Source of the DNA: Cyanobium sp. ATX 6F1
GTDB lineage: Bacteria > Cyanobacteriota > Cyanobacteriia > PCC-6307 > Cyanobiaceae
Assembly (NCBI RefSeq): GCF_024346315.1
Contig: NZ_JAGQCS010000007.1
Coordinates: 1-64,000, forward strand
DNA: 64,000 nucleotides
Direction of reading: 5' to 3'
In this document: in pieces, positions 63,401 to 64,000 of the stretch
Layout: each line of letters begins with the position of its first letter
Position numbering within the stretch: position 1 is the stretch's first letter
Position numbers and translations under genes: made by a program
The notes under the pieces: model-generated
The model's database searches: none
Told to the model about the DNA's origin: nothing
What the model saw: the letters and a program-made list of their open reading frames with translations, nothing else

Positions 63401-64000
63401 TCAGCCCGCCTGGACGTCCTGCGCTGCCGGGTTGGGGGCGTCACCGGAGCTGGGACCAGGGCCCATCGACACCTTCACCAGTGCGTGGCGCAACACACGC
63501 CCATCGAGGTGGTACCCCCGCTGCAGCTCGGCGATCACCACGTCTTCGGGGTGCTCCTCACTTGGCTCCCGCAGCACCGCCTCGTGCAGGCTGGGATCAA
63601 AGGGTTCCCCCTCCACCCGCATCGGGGACACCCCCAACTGCTTGAACACGTCCACCAACTGTTTGTAGAGACCCTGGTAACTGCGATGCAGGCTCAGGGC
63701 CTCCTCCCCCTCGGGGTTGAGCTGCTGGCGAGCCCGATCGAAGTTGTCCACCACCGGCAGAACTTCGCTCAAGGTGGAACAGATGATCTGCTGCTTGAGG
63801 TCGTCCTGATCGCGGCTCTGGCGCTTGCGGAAGTTGTCGAAATCGGCGGCAATGCGCATGTATTGGGCCCGCAGGCTCTCGTTGTCGGCCTTGAGGCGCT
63901 CGATCTCGGCTTCGAGAAGGGGACGTCGCTCGGCATCGCCCCCTTCCGCCTGAGGAGCCCGAAAGGCGTCAGCCTGGGCCGAAGCGTCTACCGGCTCGCC
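63401..64000 (-). CDS. grpE: Nucleotide exchange factor GrpE (partial, N-terminus cut by window edge)
   Basis: 200 residues are visible and the frame is still open at the edge. An N-terminal acidic/Ala-rich part and coiled coil ([21 protein letters not shown]) are followed by [25 protein letters not shown] and the beta wing [19 protein letters not shown] to [17 protein letters not shown]. It swaps ADP for ATP on DnaK. An internal ATG at 63859 is not the true start, since coiled-coil sequence continues in frame above it. It precedes dnaJ, the common grpE-dnaJ order. Confidence 0.95.
   Translation of the reverse strand, partial: GEPVDASAQADAFRAPQAEGGDAERRPLLEAEIERLKADNESLRAQYMRIAADFDNFRKRQSRDQDDLKQQIICSTLSEVLPVVDNFDRARQQLNPEGEEALSLHRSYQGLYKQLVDVFKQLGVSPMRVEGEPFDPSLHEAVLREPSEEHPEDVVIAELQRGYHLDGRVLRHALVKVSMGPGPSSGDAPNPAAQDVQAG

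Noticed and set aside
63401-63859. grpE starting at the internal ATG 63859
   Set aside because: The same frame continues to the window edge with coiled-coil sequence typical of the GrpE N-terminus, so the gene is cut by the edge and does not start there.

Overview
The window is chromosomal DNA of a high-GC unicellular picocyanobacterium of the Synechococcus/Cyanobium type. The evidence is the set of oxygenic-phototroph genes (psbZ, the sulfolipid pair sqdB-sqdX, a Gap2-type GAPDH with the NDTSD loop, Ycf23- and Ycf37-like proteins, a TLP40-like lumenal cyclophilin), HIP1 octamers (GCGATCGC, for example near 10965 and 35745), very short intergenic gaps, and many small lineage-restricted proteins. 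Species cannot be named from the sequence alone.

Positions 1-5045 are an accessory toxin-antitoxin (TA) island next to ribH-psbZ. It holds an AbiEi/AbiEii pair with a perfect inverted repeat across its start codon, two VapBC-type pairs facing apart (each with a palindromic operator), a decayed HEPN-MNT fusion, a scrap resembling a DUF433 antitoxin, and a headless PIN domain between psbZ and mutS. A 54-bp ribH fragment with an in-frame 27-bp deletion lies at 127-180, in the same orientation as intact ribH at 4027-4506, so most of the island sits between two ribH-derived sequences.

Positions 5081-26983 are dense core genome: mutS, cobH, holA, lysC, uvrB, a holin-like membrane protein, a ycf23-like gene, tilS, a TPR protein, rnj-dapA-asd (minus strand), tig-clpP-clpX, an LRAT-domain protein, and dnaX. 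Positions 26990-30845 are visibly lower in GC and hold a minus-strand cluster: a MinD/ParA-like ATPase with Arg in place of the signature Lys, a glutaminase, and a Cache-HAMP-PAS membrane sensor with no recognisable output domain. This is the best candidate for a poorly described system.

Positions 31065-46708 return to core genes: a TerB-like protein, a QxxRW glycosyltransferase, a SpoIID-domain protein, rpmI-rplT, a Ycf37-like gene, thiG, sqdB-sqdX, PBP2, two lineage proteins, guaA, cbiD and a class V aminotransferase. From 46806 come tRNA-Gly(CCC), several small unknown proteins, an AbrB-family membrane protein, a small SNF2 helicase, an HNH nuclease and an SDR-like protein. From 52796 come pdxA, efp-accB, the cyclophilin, thiL, gap2, murC-murB, ebfC, rsgA, a TusA-like protein, dnaJ and the start of a grpE that runs off the right edge.

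Several pathways have more than one step here: lysine/threonine (lysC, asd, dapA), peptidoglycan (murC, murB, PBP2, possibly the SpoIID protein), cobamide (cobH, cbiD), thiamine (thiG, thiL), sulfolipid (sqdB, sqdX), proteostasis (tig, clpP, clpX, dnaJ, grpE), and DNA replication and repair (holA, dnaX, mutS, uvrB).
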